A stretch of DNA of 64,000 bases from Symbiodinium microadriaticum (GCA_001939145.1 LSRX01000321.1:365245-429244); one strand, 5' to 3'; shown: positions 31,158-41,447, counted from the stretch's first letter. Program-made: numbers and translations. Notes: generated by a model not told the origin, from the sequence alone.

Positions 31158-31599
31158 GTTTAGGGGTTTTGGGGTTTTGGGGCCTAGGGTTTAGGGCTTA
31201 GGGTTGAGGGTTTAGGGTTGAGGGGTTTAGTTCATTATTGGGGTTCAGGGTTTAGGGCTTTGGGGGGAGCCCCGGCACTGACACGATCCCGCACCCCTCC
31301 CACCCTCAACTCTAAACCTAAGCCCTTAGCCCAAACATTAAGCATACGCCCTGAACGGCTTTAAGACCCAAAACCCTAAGCCCTGAGCCCAAACAACCAA
31401 ACCCCAAATCCTAAATTCATGAACCGGAACCTTTGAACACTAAGCCCTGAACTGCAGAAAAACCTCGCAACAAACCCTGGAAGGCACCGTTAAAAACTAC
31501 GCTGAAGTCGTACGACCCTTGCAAAGGCTTAAACTTCAATGTATGCGAATTAGCTTTGACTGTCAGTGATGACACACACACACAGAGAATCTATTTTGA

Positions 31600-31895
31600 G
31601 GAGAAGTAGGGCCATCCCACCATCCGCGGGGAGTCCGGCTTCTTCTATTTTAAGAAGTGGCTGCCGTGTCCTTCCTGCCCCAAGACGTTCGAGTGGGCGT
31701 ACCTCCGGGCAGCAGCACGTCTCAGCTGCGCAGAGGGGGTGTCGGTTGAACTCTTCCCCGCTCCAACCCCTCTTGATCCAGGTAATACTGTTGAAGATAT
31801 AAATCCTGCATTACCTTAAGGACTCTAAACTATAGGAATTATAAGTATATTCCTTATTGTGGGGTCATACAGGATTTGTATCATCAACCGTATGG
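31600..31895. other. Coding-like region, strand uncertain
   Basis: + strand 31608-31783 reads …FFYFKKWLPCPSCPKTFEWA… with a CxxC pair and ends CCAG|GTAATA. On the - strand, frames on both sides of the family-1 element join through CG|T (CSCSTPI|R|ITWIKRGWS). Element orientation predicts minus; the Cys pair and donor favour plus. One of the two is an antisense shadow. Confidence 0.4.
31788..31890 (-). mobile_element. Family-1 element
   Basis: CTGTTGAAGATATAAATCC to TTGTATCATCAACCG with TA flanks; minus orientation. Confidence 0.85.
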
Positions 31896-32344
31896 GGGTC
31901 GAACAACTGCATCTCTGTCGTTTAATCTTCAAGCTCTCAACCCTCTAGCCTGAAGAGCTAGCAGCAGCGATGAGTGTTTATCAGGTTTGCCCCCTTTGTG
32001 ATTCTAGTACAACCGCCCGCCCCTGTTTTCGCGCTTCGATGTAACACCTTCCTACTACTTTTCTTCATGGGTGGTCGCTTTGCTAAACTGGACCATGGGA
32101 ACAGGGCACCCTTCTTCTTTTGAACGGGTCACCTAAACCGTAAACCCTAAACCCTAAACCCTAAAACCCTATACCCCAACCACCTAAACCCTAAACCCTA
32201 AACACCTAAAAACCTAAACACCTAATTAGCCCTACCGTGGTCATAAGCTTCCAGGACCTGATCTGCAAGCCCAACTCTAACGACCAGATGAGAATCCTTC
32301 GGGGATTGGGTTTAGGGTTTAGGGTGCATGGGATCAAGACCTTA

Positions 32345-32455
32345 CGGTGTTGATGGTATAAATCCTGCATGACCCCATGATGAGGAATATACCCATAATT
32401 CCCATAGTTTAGGATCCTTAAGGTAATGCAGGATTTATAATATAGTCATCAACAG
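32345..32455 (+). mobile_element. Family-1 element
   Basis: CGGTGTTGATGGTATAAATCC to a slightly expanded right arm ending GTCATCAACAG; + orientation. Confidence 0.85.
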
Positions 32456-32554
32456 GAGGTTTAGGGTTTTATCTAGGGCGAAAATGACAGATAGTGGAAG
32501 CCCGAAGCGCAGAGCTCTGGAGCTTTCAATGTCCTGGCCTGTTTCCCCCACCAG

Positions 32555-32605
32555 GCGCTGAGAATCACATGCGATGGTCGGCCATTCAGCAGCCTTCAGT
32601 ACCAG
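32555..32605 (+). CDS. Small internal exon, unknown product
   Basis: Exactly 51 nt, phase 0/0, with a textbook pyrimidine-rich acceptor CTGTTTCCCCCACCAG|G and donor TACCAG|GTGGGC. Reads ALRITCDGRPFSSLQYQ. No family recognised. Confidence 0.5.
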
Positions 32606-32659
32606 GTGGGCATCATGAAACCTAAACCCTCAACCCTAAACCTTAAACCCCCCTAAACC

Positions 32660-32697
32660 CGTGTGTGCGTGCGTGGGTGGGTGAGTGGGTGGGTGGC

Positions 32698-32732
<35 letters not shown>

Positions 32733-33081
32733 TGTGCGTGTGCGTGTGCGTGTGCGTGTGCGTGTGCGTGTGCGTGTGCGTGTGCGTGTGCGTGTGCGTG
32801 TGCGTGTGCGTGTGCGTGTGCGTGTGCGTGTGCGTGTGCGTGTGCGTGTGCGTGTGCGTGTGCGTGTGCGTGTGCGTGTGCGTGTGCGTGTGCGTGTGCG
32901 TGTGCGTGTGCGTGTGCGTGTGCGTGTGCGTGTGCGTGTGCGTGTGCGTGTGCGTGTGCGTGTGCGTGTGCGTGTGCGTGCGCGTGTGCGTGTGCGTGTG
33001 CGTGCGCGTGAGTCTCTGAGTCAGTCTCTTTCTCTCTCTGTCACTGTCTCTGTTTCTTTCTCGGATCTCTGTCTCTGTCTC

Positions 33082-33128
<47 letters not shown>
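32660..33128. repeat. (GTGTGC)n then (CT)n microsatellite
   Basis: More than 280 bp of GTGTGC/GTGCGT hexamer (alternating purine-pyrimidine, Z-DNA-prone) followed by about 85 bp of TCTCTC. Cys/Val and Arg/Val frames are artefacts. Confidence 0.97.
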
Positions 33129-33130
<2 letters not shown>

Positions 33131-33449
33131 CGGGGGTTTAGGAGCTTGGAGGTCGGGAGTCACGCGCCTAGAACCCCAAAGGGTTGAACCATTGGCTATA
33201 AACCCTGTCGTTAGATCTGAGACGGCGGAATCCAATAACATGGCCGCAAACGCTCTGTAAAATCCGATCATGTCTTTGATGTACAGTTGTACTTGTCCAT
33301 GTACCTCAGGCAATACTTTACAGTCCGATCAGCAACACTACACCCCGCCCCACACCCTAAACCCTGAACTCATATCCTTGCTTACTACAAAATTACACCC
33401 GTCAATTATAACACCCTGCAATCCCTTGAACCCTAAACCCTAAACCCTG

Positions 33450-33599
33450 TGCAAAAGCCTCATCGAACCCAAGCAAGCCCGATGCAACTTTCAGAAGCTC
33501 TTCGTCTTGGGCGAGCGCATCGCCGTGTTCGTGGAACGGGCCACCTGCGCCGCTGTGGATATCAATATCGGCCAGGAGAACTGTGCTGTGTTGGGGTGA
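33450..33599 (+). CDS. Possible terminal exon, unknown product
   Basis: Open for 49 codons to TGA at 33597; CAAAAG| near 33,456 may be the acceptor. Reads SLIEPKQARCNFQKLFVLGE then RIAVFVERATCAAVDINIGQ. Balanced composition; the other + frame and a - frame are open but look less protein-like. No family recognised. Confidence 0.45.
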   Translation, partial: CKSLIEPKQARCNFQKLFVLGERIAVFVERATCAAVDINIGQENCAVLG

Positions 33600-33778
33600 A
33601 GGCCTGGGGTTACCCAAGTTCCTTCTTTGGGGTTACTTTATAGGATCCTAAATATAAACCGCAAAAAGGAACTACCGTGGAGCCTATGGGCAGTGTTGAG
33701 AGAAAGCGGAATTGGTTTGTAGTTCCATTGTGGATTTTTCGTCTTTGTGCGAGTAGTTGTAACCCCAAGCCCTAACCC

Positions 33779-33861
33779 TTACCCTCAAAGGACTCATATT
33801 TTAAGGCTTTTGGGCCCAAAGACCCTATTATATAAGGCTTTTGGGCTCTTTTGATGCTAAG
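33779..33861 (-). mobile_element. Family-6 element, second copy
   Basis: Interior matches the reverse complement of 23819-23899 (GGGCCCAAAGACCCTATT) and ends GATGCTAAG|GGT. Left end has drifted (ACCCTCAAAGG). Confidence 0.65.
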
Positions 33862-33969
33862 GGTAATCCGTCTTGGCCCCAAAATCTGGCGCAGGAGCGA
33901 TTTCAGCATCTGCCAGCGGAGGACCTGGGCCACAGCTGCGCTCTTGGAAGTTGGAGCGCGAAGAGTTGA
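33862..33969 (+). CDS. Terminal exon downstream of a family-6 element
   Basis: From GATGCTAAG| the frame reads GNPSWPQNLAQERFQHLPAE and continues to TGA at 33967, 35 codons. GGCGCAG|G at 33,900 is an alternative acceptor in the same frame. Confidence 0.45.
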   Translation, partial: GNPSWPQNLAQERFQHLPAEDLGHSCALGSWSAKS

Positions 33970-34374
33970 GGGTTTTAGGGGGGTTTAGGGCACCCTAAAC
34001 CCTAAACCCTACTAGCCTAAACCCTAAACCCTGAACCCTGAACCCTGAAACCTAAACCCTCAACCCTGAAACCTAAACTTTAGGGTTCTGAGCTGCTGGA
34101 AGTTGGGGCCGGGTAATAGTCCCTCAAGCTAGAATATAGGGTTTAGGGTTTAGGGTACTGCGTAGCCCATTAGTTCTCTAAGAGTTCTAGGAGGGTCCGT
34201 AGAAGGATTTAACCGGGATTCCTCTTGAGGTTTCTGATTTTCGGGGTTTAGGTTCAGGGTTTACGGTTTGGGGTATCGCAACCCGACCTGACGTTTGTGA
34301 TTCGTGATGGTTACTATGCCCCGGCCGTCCTCCAAGGAGCGCTTGGCCTCTTTTTCCTGAAACCTACATCAACC

Positions 34375-34510
34375 CCAAATCCCTAACCGTATACCCTAAA
34401 CCCCAAATCCTTAACCCTATACCCTAAACCCCAAATCCTTAACCCTATACCCTAAACCCCAAATCCCTAACCGTATACCCTAAACCCCAAATCCTTAACC
34501 CTATACTTAA
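34375..34510 (-). repeat. Tandem 36-bp CCCTATACCCTAAACC-type repeat
   Basis: About four copies of a unit CCAAATCCTTAACCCTATAC (plus CCTAAACC), a higher-order form of the C-strand repeat. 34,510-34,780 is G-strand telomere-like sequence without exons. Confidence 0.85.
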
Positions 34511-35038
34511 GCTTGAAATCCGAAACCTTAGACCCTACCGGGTTTCAGGGCTTGCATAGGGTTTTGGGGATTTCGGGCTCAAGGTTCAGGGGAGACCAAG
34601 TTTAGGGGTTTAGGGCTTTAGGTTGTTGGGCTTTCGGGTTTTGGGGTTTAGGGTTTATAGGGTTTTGAGTTTTGGGGTTTGGTATGTAGGGCTTTAGGGT
34701 TTTAGGGCTGTAAGGCTTTAGGGTCTTAGTAGGCTTTTGGAGTTTCAGGGTTTAGGGTTTAGTGGTTTTAGTGTTGCCAAGCAATGAATCAAGTAGCACC
34801 AATCAATCCAATGTGTGCTGCAGACTCCAAGTCGGGCTGCATTGGTCTTCTGATTCCCGCCCTCTGGTCCCCTGCGACCATGAACTGTGCGACCATGAAT
34901 GGGGACAGAACATACCGCTTGTCAAGACGGTACCTTGAGAACTCGACGTCTTGGGTTGTTCAATGATCAAGATGCCCCCCCCGCCCCCCCGAGCTCGTCT
35001 CCACGCAATCGAGCTGGAGTAAGGGGGCGGGGAGCCGG

Positions 35039-35308
35039 ATGCTCCAAAGGCATCCTCGCACACTTGGGGTTGCCCCTTTGCACGCACGACTCAAAGCCGA
35101 CTTGGCGGCAGGACGCAATGCTCGCCTAGCTAGGCGTAAAGCGAAAAGCCGGCAAAGGGCCGCCTTGCACCGACAAGGTTTGCGAAAGGCCCAAGCCGAA
35201 GCACGAGTGGGCCGGGAGGAGGCCCTAGAGCGGAGGTTCAACGTGCCGGAAAGGGCACGGAAGCAAGACGAGTACCCTCTGAGGTTCGCTGACTTGAGGT
35301 TCGGTTGA
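35039..35308 (+). CDS. Basic coding segment, unknown product
   Basis: Open for 89 codons to TGA; strongly Arg/Ala/Lys-rich helix-prone core (LARRKAKSRQRAALHRQGLR, AQAEARVGREEALERRFNVP). True start is probably an upstream splice acceptor. Could be a coiled-coil or RNA-binding tail. No family recognised; the opposite strand is open for most of the length, which lowers confidence. Confidence 0.4.
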   Translation: MLQRHPRTLGVAPLHARLKADLAAGRNARLARRKAKSRQRAALHRQGLRKAQAEARVGREEALERRFNVPERARKQDEYPLRFADLRFG

Positions 35309-35380
35309 GGGGTCTCTGGTTTTGAGCTTGGTGAGACGAGTGAGGGTTTTCAGCGAGGGTTGAGGGGGCTTTTTTCGGGA

Positions 35381-35755
35381 TTATGGATAAAGGGTCTCAT
35401 GGTTCACGTTGAGCGTTTCGGAGTGCTCCCTTTCTGTTGGTTTCTCCCTGGTCTCGCAGGTCAGAATCCCGGCTGGGTTTAACTGAGATACACTACAGGA
35501 TACCAGAGCCCAGAGTTGCTTCAGCATCCTGGGGTGGTGGGAGTTGTCTGTTTCCATTCCCGGACACAGGCTGTTGAATAGATGCGCGTGTGTATTCCTC
35601 GACAATAACAAGCGGCCCTGGTTGAGCACGCTCTTTTGGGTAGTTCTTACAGCCGTTTCTTTGGGCTGTGTTGTTTGCAGCTGGGTCTGCATGCTGCGTT
35701 GATTGTTGCGTTCTGGGTAAGGCATGTTGACCGCCGGTCCAAATCGAATTATCAA
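35381..35755 (-). CDS. Possible minus-strand coding segment
   Basis: A 124-codon frame, Gln/Thr/Ser-rich in the first half (NQRSMQTQLQTTQPKETAVR) and with a hydrophobic stretch later (LKQLWALVSCSVSQLNPAGI). No stop codon interruption over 370 bp. Start not defined. No motif. Confidence 0.35.
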   Translation of the reverse strand: MIIRFGPAVNMPYPERNNQRSMQTQLQTTQPKETAVRTTQKSVLNQGRLLLSRNTHAHLFNSLCPGMETDNSHHPRMLKQLWALVSCSVSQLNPAGILTCETREKPTEREHSETLNVNHETLYP

Positions 35756-35759
35756 TTTT

Positions 35760-37145
35760 TGGTTGGGTAGTTGCCCTAAACCCTATACCCTAAACCCTTA
35801 TCCCCTAAACCCTAAACCCTTAGCAAACAAGTACCAGTAGTAAACCTCTAATGGCCCTGAATATCCTGGGAATGCTGGACCATACACCCACAGCGGCCAA
35901 CACCCCTCAATTAAGAAATCGACGCAAACCCTAAACCCCAAATCCTATAAGCCCGAAATACTAAACTCGAAACCCGCAGAAACAACCCTAAACCCCAAAC
36001 CCCAAACCCTGAGCCCTCAACCCTAAATCCGCCGAGTTTCTCAGGCCCTGTACCCTGGGCACGCGCTTGCGACCCCTTCTCCTCGCAACCGCTGAAGGCT
36101 GGCATGGAAGGGGGTCCCAGGGTTAAGGGTTTAGGGGATTAGGGTTTAGGGTTTAGGGGATTAGGGTTTAGGGTTTAGGGTTTAGGGTTTGGGGGATTAG
36201 GGTTTAGGGTTTAGGGTTTAGGGGATTAGGGTTTAGGGTTTAGGGTTTAGGGTTTAGGAGATTAGGGGATTAGGGAGCCGGGTTCCTGAAACACTGCTAA
36301 GATCAAACCAGACAGGCCCTGAACCCTGAACCCACCCATCCCTCCTAAGCCCTGCTTATTCCCTATGAAGCCAGTGGAACACCCTATATCGCCCCTAAAC
36401 CCGAAGCCCTAAACCCTAAACTTTAAACTTTAAACCCTAAGCCCAAAGCCCTAAACTTTAAACTTTAAACCTTCAGCCCTAAGCCCTATAAACCCTAAAC
36501 CCTAAACTTTAAACCCTAAGCCCTGAACCCTCGTCCTATCCTAAATGGGAGTCTCGTTTAGCACCAGCCACCCTCAAGGAGGTTGCTAGGACCCGGGATC
36601 CGTAGGGTAGGGGCCTTGAGAGATTTGGGGGGTTTAGGGTTTTGGGTTTTAGGCTTTAGGGTTTAGGGTTTTGGCTTTAGGGTTTCAGGGTTTTTTGGCT
36701 TAGGCTTTCACGGTTCAAGGGTGCAGAGGTTCAGGAGTTTGTGGCTCAGGCTAAGGGGTCTTCAGGAGCTTATGGGGCTTATGCTTATGCTCTACTTGGA
36801 GGATCATGGGGCTTTAACTGGGATGGTTCATTCAATGAGGATTGTAAAGTGTAGGTAACCACCATAAAATTAGCTATACTTTATGTCTAATCTTAGTTAC
36901 CAAGTCCCAATATCCTTTTAGTAGGGTTTTCCAGAGCAGTAGGGATCGACGGCCCAGTTGTTAAGGGCAGCCTCCAGGAAAATTGAATCTCGAGGATCCT
37001 GCAGAACCTAGGTTTTAGGGTTAGGGTTTAGGGGCTTAGGGGTTAGGGGTTTAGGGGTTTAGGGTTTAGGGGTTTAGGGTTTAGGGTTTAGGGGTGCTGG
37101 GCTTCGGGTTTCGGGGTTTAGGGTTCAGGTTTTGCGGTTTAGGGC
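35760..37145. repeat. TTTAGGG/CCCTAAA blocks with unique spacers
   Basis: Includes 36,120-36,275 (GGATTAGGGTTTAGGG units), 36,365-36,530 (CCCTAAA with TTTAAACTTTAAACC) and 37,015-37,110 (TTTAGGGG). A spacer at 36,950-37,012 (AQLLRAASRKIESRGSC) may be an exon. Nothing else supported. Confidence 0.75.
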
Positions 37146-37155
37146 GCTTTATCAG

Positions 37156-37260
37156 AAGCGAAGTTCTTGAGGAGCCCGAGGAACCGACCCCAGCCCTGGG
37201 TATCCGAACAAGGCGCCCGATATATTCCGAGGGATATTCCTCATTTATTAGGCTTAGGTG
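37156..37260 (+). CDS. Possible exon, unknown product
   Basis: After CTTTATCAG| the frame reads SEVLEEPEEPTPALGIRTRR, then IYSEGYSSFIRLR. Acidic-then-basic, no repeat residues. The 3' boundary is unclear. Confidence 0.4.
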
Positions 37261-37424
37261 CTAGGGTTAAGGGCTCAGGGTTTACGACGATATAACCCCC
37301 TCTGAAATTTCCCCAGCCATATACTTCGAGCTTCACCGCACACCCAAAGCAAAGCATACCCCCTCCGCAGATCTCATCCCAAGAGAGGGTTTTTTGGTTT
37401 AGGGAACAGCTTTTGGGTGGCCTA

Positions 37425-37540
37425 AACCCCAAACCCTAAACTCTAAACCCTAAAACCCTAAACCCCAAACCCTAAACCCTAAACCCCTAAACCCTGAAGC
37501 CCTAAATCCTAAACCCTAAACCCTAAAACCCCAAACCCTA
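37425..37540 (-). repeat. CCCTAAA block
   Basis: C-strand units with CCCTAAAA variants. Confidence 0.92.
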
Positions 37541-37544
37541 AACA

Positions 37545-37639
37545 TCGGAACTCCACAGTCCCGACACTCTGCACCCTGAGGCTTTTGAAAGAGAGCCGGA
37601 GACGCAGGCTCGACAACAGAGCCTTATAAAGCCGCTGAG
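37545..37639 (+). CDS. Internal exon, unknown product
   Basis: Open from the end of the CCCTAAA block to CTGAG|GGTTTAGG; SELHSPDTLHPEAFEREPET then QARQQSLIKPL. Acidic and Pro/Gln-rich. The donor is the first telomere-like unit of the next block (37,640-37,850, G-strand). Confidence 0.45.
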
Positions 37640-37850
37640 GGTTTAGGGTTTACGGGTTTAGGGCTTTAGGGTTTAGGGTTTTAGGGTTTAGGGCTTAGGG
37701 TTTAGGGGTTTAGGGTTTAGGGGTTTAGGGGTTTAGGGGTTTAGGGTTTAGGGGTATAGGGTTTAGGGTTTAGGGTTTACGGTTTAGGGCTTAGGGTGGA
37801 GGGTTTAGGGTTTAGGGTTGAGGGTTGAGGGTTTAGGGCTGAGGGTTTCT
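37640..37850 (+). repeat. TTTAGGG block, 210 bp
   Basis: TTTAGGG, TTTAGGGG, TTTACGG and GGGTGGAGGG units. Confidence 0.93.
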
Positions 37851-38099
37851 ATCGGGCACTCGGGGACGTTTGTAGTTTTGTTTGATTGTTAGGTTGGGCT
37901 TTTCATCAGAGGGTTAAGGGGTCAGGGTTGGTGGTTTTAGCGGGGGGTTTTGATCCAAGTAACATCTCAATCCTAATATCTTCAAGACCTGGACATGTAG
38001 GGTATATCCTTCGACTGCTATCAGCTGATCTCGTTTTTGGTTCACTCCCCCTAAACCCTAAACCGCCTCCCTCAAGGGACCGATCAAGTCCTGAAGACC

Positions 38100-38573
38100 T
38101 ACACCAGCATTACTTCTGCTATTGGAGTGTCTAGTTGCTCGCTCTTTCTTGACGTGTCGTCTGCCTACTACAGGGTGCTGCGACAGGCCTTCCATGACGG
38201 CATTCATGACGATGAGCAACTCTGTTGCATCCTTAAGCAGTTGGGCGTTGGGCCTGAGACCCTGCACTCAGTGTGTGCCTTGCTCACCTCCACCAATCTG
38301 GAGGCTGGAGCCTCGCCCCATCCTAAACCCTAAACCCCGAAACCCTAAACCCTAAACCCTAAACCAGGAACACTTTGCAGGCATTTTCTTCACTGTGAGG
38401 GAAGGCGGGCCAAGGGGCGAAGGCTGAGGCGTCGGCAGGCCGAATAACGTACAGCCACATGAGTTGCAGCAGGTGCAACAGATTGCATCCAGCAAAAACG
38501 GCTTTGCTGTGGTCGGCACACAGGCCAGCACCGAGACAGGAGATGCCATAGCTGACGCTTTGTTTGCCCAGGG
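38100..38573 (+). pseudogene. LINE reverse transcriptase fragments split by a telomere-like block
   Basis: 38,100-38,320 carries the RT palm motif around SLFLDVSSAYYRVLRQAFHD (catalytic Asp in FLDV), followed by ILKQLGVGPETLHSVCALLT. 38,427-38,572 continues HELQQVQQIASSKNGFAVVG and GTQASTETGDAIADALFAQ, which aligns in order with the later RT motif usually read as TGxRPGDPxADxLF. Between them is about 50 bp of CCCTAAA. No YADD segment is present before the gap. Flanking sequence is telomere-like, so this is a fragment, though it may have been split by an intron rather than a deletion. Known for dinoflagellate LINEs; identity from memory of the motifs. Confidence 0.65.
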
Positions 38574-38613
38574 TTTAGGGTTTCGGGTTTAGGTTTTTAG
38601 GGTTTAGGGTTTT

Positions 38614-39534
38614 NNNNNNNNNNNNNNNNNNNNNNNNNNNNNNNNNNNNNNNNNNNNNNNNNNNNNNNNNNNNNNNNNNNNNNNNNNNNNNNNNNNNNNN
38701 NNNNNNNNNNNNNNNNNNNNNNNNNNNNNNNNNNNNNNNNNNNNNNNNNNNNNNNNNNNNNNNNNNNNNNNNNNNNNNNNNNNNNNNNNNNNNNNNNNNN
38801 NNNNNNNNNNNNNNNNNNNNNNNNNNNNNNNNNNNNNNNNNNNNNNNNNNNNNNNNNNNNNNNNNNNNNNNNNNNNNNNNNNNNNNNNNNNNNNNNNNNN
38901 NNNNNNNNNNNNNNNNNNNNNNNNNNNNNNNNNNNNNNNNNNNNNNNNNNNNNNNNNNNNNNNNNNNNNNNNNNNNNNNNNNNNNNNNNNNNNNNNNNNN
39001 NNNNNNNNNNNNNNNNNNNNNNNNNNNNNNNNNNNNNNNNNNNNNNNNNNNNNNNNNNNNNNNNNNNNNNNNNNNNNNNNNNNNNNNNNNNNNNNNNNNN
39101 NNNNNNNNNNNNNNNNNNNNNNNNNNNNNNNNNNNNNNNNNNNNNNNNNNNNNNNNNNNNNNNNNNNNNNNNNNNNNNNNNNNNNNNNNNNNNNNNNNNN
39201 NNNNNNNNNNNNNNNNNNNNNNNNNNNNNNNNNNNNNNNNNNNNNNNNNNNNNNNNNNNNNNNNNNNNNNNNNNNNNNNNNNNNNNNNNNNNNNNNNNNN
39301 NNNNNNNNNNNNNNNNNNNNNNNNNNNNNNNNNNNNNNNNNNNNNNNNNNNNNNNNNNNNNNNNNNNNNNNNNNNNNNNNNNNNNNNNNNNNNNNNNNNN
39401 NNNNNNNNNNNNNNNNNNNNNNNNNNNNNNNNNNNNNNNNNNNNNNNNNNNNNNNNNNNNNNNNNNNNNNNNNNNNNNNNNNNNNNNNNNNNNNNNNNNN
39501 NNNNNNNNNNNNNNNNNNNNNNNNNNNNNNNNNN
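38614..39534. other. Assembly gap (921 N)
   Basis: Undetermined bases. Left edge is TTTAGGG repeat, right edge is the TTCGTCGAATA array, so collapsed repeats are the likely cause. Confidence 1.
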
Positions 39535-40205
39535 TGGTTCGTCGAATAATGCCGGTTCGTTCGTCGAATAATTTTTTTATAATTTATGGTTTAGACATAA
39601 CACCCACCCACCCCTGAATCCTACAACATTCGAAAATAACAAGTTCCGTTTTGATGTTTCAAAGGATTTTGAACAATGTTTTTAGAGCTTTTGAGACCCG
39701 AAGCCTCCCCCCCCAACTCCTTCGTCGAATAGTGCCGGCTGGTTCGTCGAATAATGCCGGTTCGTTCGTCGAATAATGCCGGTTCGTTCGTCGAATAGTG
39801 CCGCGGAACTACGAACCAGCCGGCACTATTCGACGAACGAGCCGGCACTACGTATTCGACGAAGGACACTAAGAATGGGAGTCAAGAACCCCCTACGCTT
39901 AATCTCCTTAGTCGAATAGTGCCGAATCCTCCCGCGGCACTATTCGACCAACCAGGCGGCACTATTCGACGAAAATCGGCGTGCAAAAGAAATGTCATAA
40001 AGACCCCCCGATCCTGATGCCTTCGTCGAATAGTGCCGAATGGTTCGTCGAATAGTGCCGCGGGAACTATTCGACGAAAAATCCGCACTATTCGACGAAT
40101 TTGCGGCACTATTCGACGAAGGCCATTAAGAATGGGGGCCACCGGCACTATTCGACGAACCAGCCGGCACTATTCGACGAACCAGCCGGCACTATTCAAC
40201 GAAGG
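39535..40205. repeat. Array of TTCGTCGAATAGTGCCG in both orientations
   Basis: About twenty copies of TTCGTCGAATA(G/A)TGCCG or its complement CGGCACTATTCGACGAA, grouped into at least three large hairpins (39,720-39,870; 39,905-39,985; 40,020-40,130) and a direct run at 40,140-40,205. Between hairpins recur words such as YTAAGAATGGGRG. Frames across it (FDEPAGTIRR-like) are repeat artefacts. Confidence 0.9.
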
Positions 40206-40239
40206 AGATTAAGCGTTATTAAATATATTACATATGTAA

Positions 40240-40530
40240 GAAAAGGTTTAGGGCTTTAGGGTTTAGGATTTAGGGTTTCGGGTTTAGGATTTAGGGTTTA
40301 AGGCTTAGGGTCTTGGTGTTTAGGGGTTTAGGGATTTAGGGTTTAGGGTTGAGGGTCTAGGGTTTCTTATGAGGTTCCTTCCCGGGGGAAGAATCGGCGA
40401 ACTCTGGTGCGATTTCACCCTAAGCCTTTAAACCCTAAGTCCTAGCCTTTCTAAATGCCTAAACCCTAAGTCCTAATCCTAAACTCTAAACCCTAAACCC
40501 TAAACACTAAGCCCCCAAAGCCTCAACCTC
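40240..40530. repeat. TTTAGGG then CCCTAAA blocks
   Basis: G-strand block to about 40,370 facing a C-strand block from 40,420. Confidence 0.88.
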
Positions 40531-40532
40531 AG

Positions 40533-40747
40533 GCAGATGTTGCCAAGATTCTCATGGACATCATGGAGCGCAACATCAGCAGGCACTTCATACGGTTGAT
40601 GATAGAAATCCTGCATTATCCATAATGAGGACTATACCATAACTCCCATAGTTTAGGGTCCTTAAGGTAATGCAGGATTTGCAGTATACCATCAACAGTA
40701 CTTTAGTGGGATACGATGTTGCAACTTCCTCATTATATATTCCTTAG
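40533..40747 (+). CDS. Exon pair joined across a family-1 element
   Basis: Exon A (40533-40594) follows CAACCTCAG|G, reads ADVAKILMDIMERNISRHFI and ends CG|GTTGATG. Exon B (40699-40747) follows CATCAACAG|T, completes the Arg codon and reads TLVGYDVATSSLYIP to TAG. Exon A is 20 codons plus 2 nt, without stops, amphipathic helix-like. One of the clearest in-frame splices over a family-1 palindrome. Function unknown. Confidence 0.55.
40593..40698 (+). mobile_element. Family-1 element
   Basis: CGGTTGATGATAGAAATCC to ATACCATCAACAG, TA flanks, + orientation, exons on both sides. Confidence 0.9.
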
Positions 40748-40985
40748 GACCCATACACACGTATTCCTAAACTACCGAAAAGCTCAGGGGGTAGACTTCG
40801 ACCCCGTAGCCCTTTAATGATTATAGGCTTATAGCTTGTTTACCGTGTCCATAGGGATTCTTTTACGGTTTTGCCCAGGCCTCTTTAGAGGATGTCGGGC
40901 CTCCAACTTGTGGGATCCTTCGGCTTTGGTGGCCTCAACGGCTACTCAGACTAGGTCTTCCGTGTGTCTTGTAGTCGAACGAATA

Positions 40986-41082
40986 CTGTTGATGATATAA
41001 ATCCTCCATTACCTCAAGGACGCGAAATTATGGGAATCATGGTATATTCCTTTGGGTAATGCAGGGTTGATATCATCAACCG
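40986..41082 (-). mobile_element. Family-1 element
   Basis: CTGTTGATGATATAAATCC to GATATCATCAACCG, TA flanks, minus orientation. Upstream + frame MSGLQLVGSFGFGGLNGYSD (about 40,891-40,953) may be an exon of another gene. Confidence 0.87.
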
Positions 41083-41208
41083 TAGCTACCCGGGTTTAGG
41101 GCCTTGAGTGTTGAGGCTTTAGGATGGGGTCATGGCCTAGGGGTTGAGTGATTTGCAGGTAAAGGTCTAGGGTTAGGGGTTTAGGGTTTAGGGTTTGGGT
41201 TTATGCAG

Positions 41209-41268
41209 ACTTTAGAGCAAACCCAGAAAGCCTTAACCGTGACCAGAAGCGTAGAACCCGCAACGCCT
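41209..41268 (+). CDS. Possible small exon, unknown product
   Basis: GGGTTTATGCAG| then TLEQTQKALTVTRSVEPATP. The intron upstream is TTTAGGG repeat ending GTTTATGCAG. Confidence 0.4.
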
Positions 41269-41447
41269 AAGCCCTGAACTCTTTCCCTGAAACTCTGAGC
41301 CATGAGCTATACCCTAAGCCCTAAACGCTAGTCATCAGCCTTGCGTCCGACCGCTAGATGCATCGAAGTGTTCCCTTTCGGGGGTTCTATCTGAGGTTCA
41401 GGTGTGTGGGGCTCAGTGTTAAGGCTTAAGGTTTAGGACATTTTCAG

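Noticed and set aside
32663..33141. Cys-Val, Arg-Val and Ala-Cys repeat proteins
   Set aside because: All three frames of the GTGTGC array are open; no unique sequence supports a gene.
39535..40205. CRISPR-like array
   Set aside because: Motif copies are in both orientations and hairpin-paired, spacing is irregular, and the host is eukaryotic.
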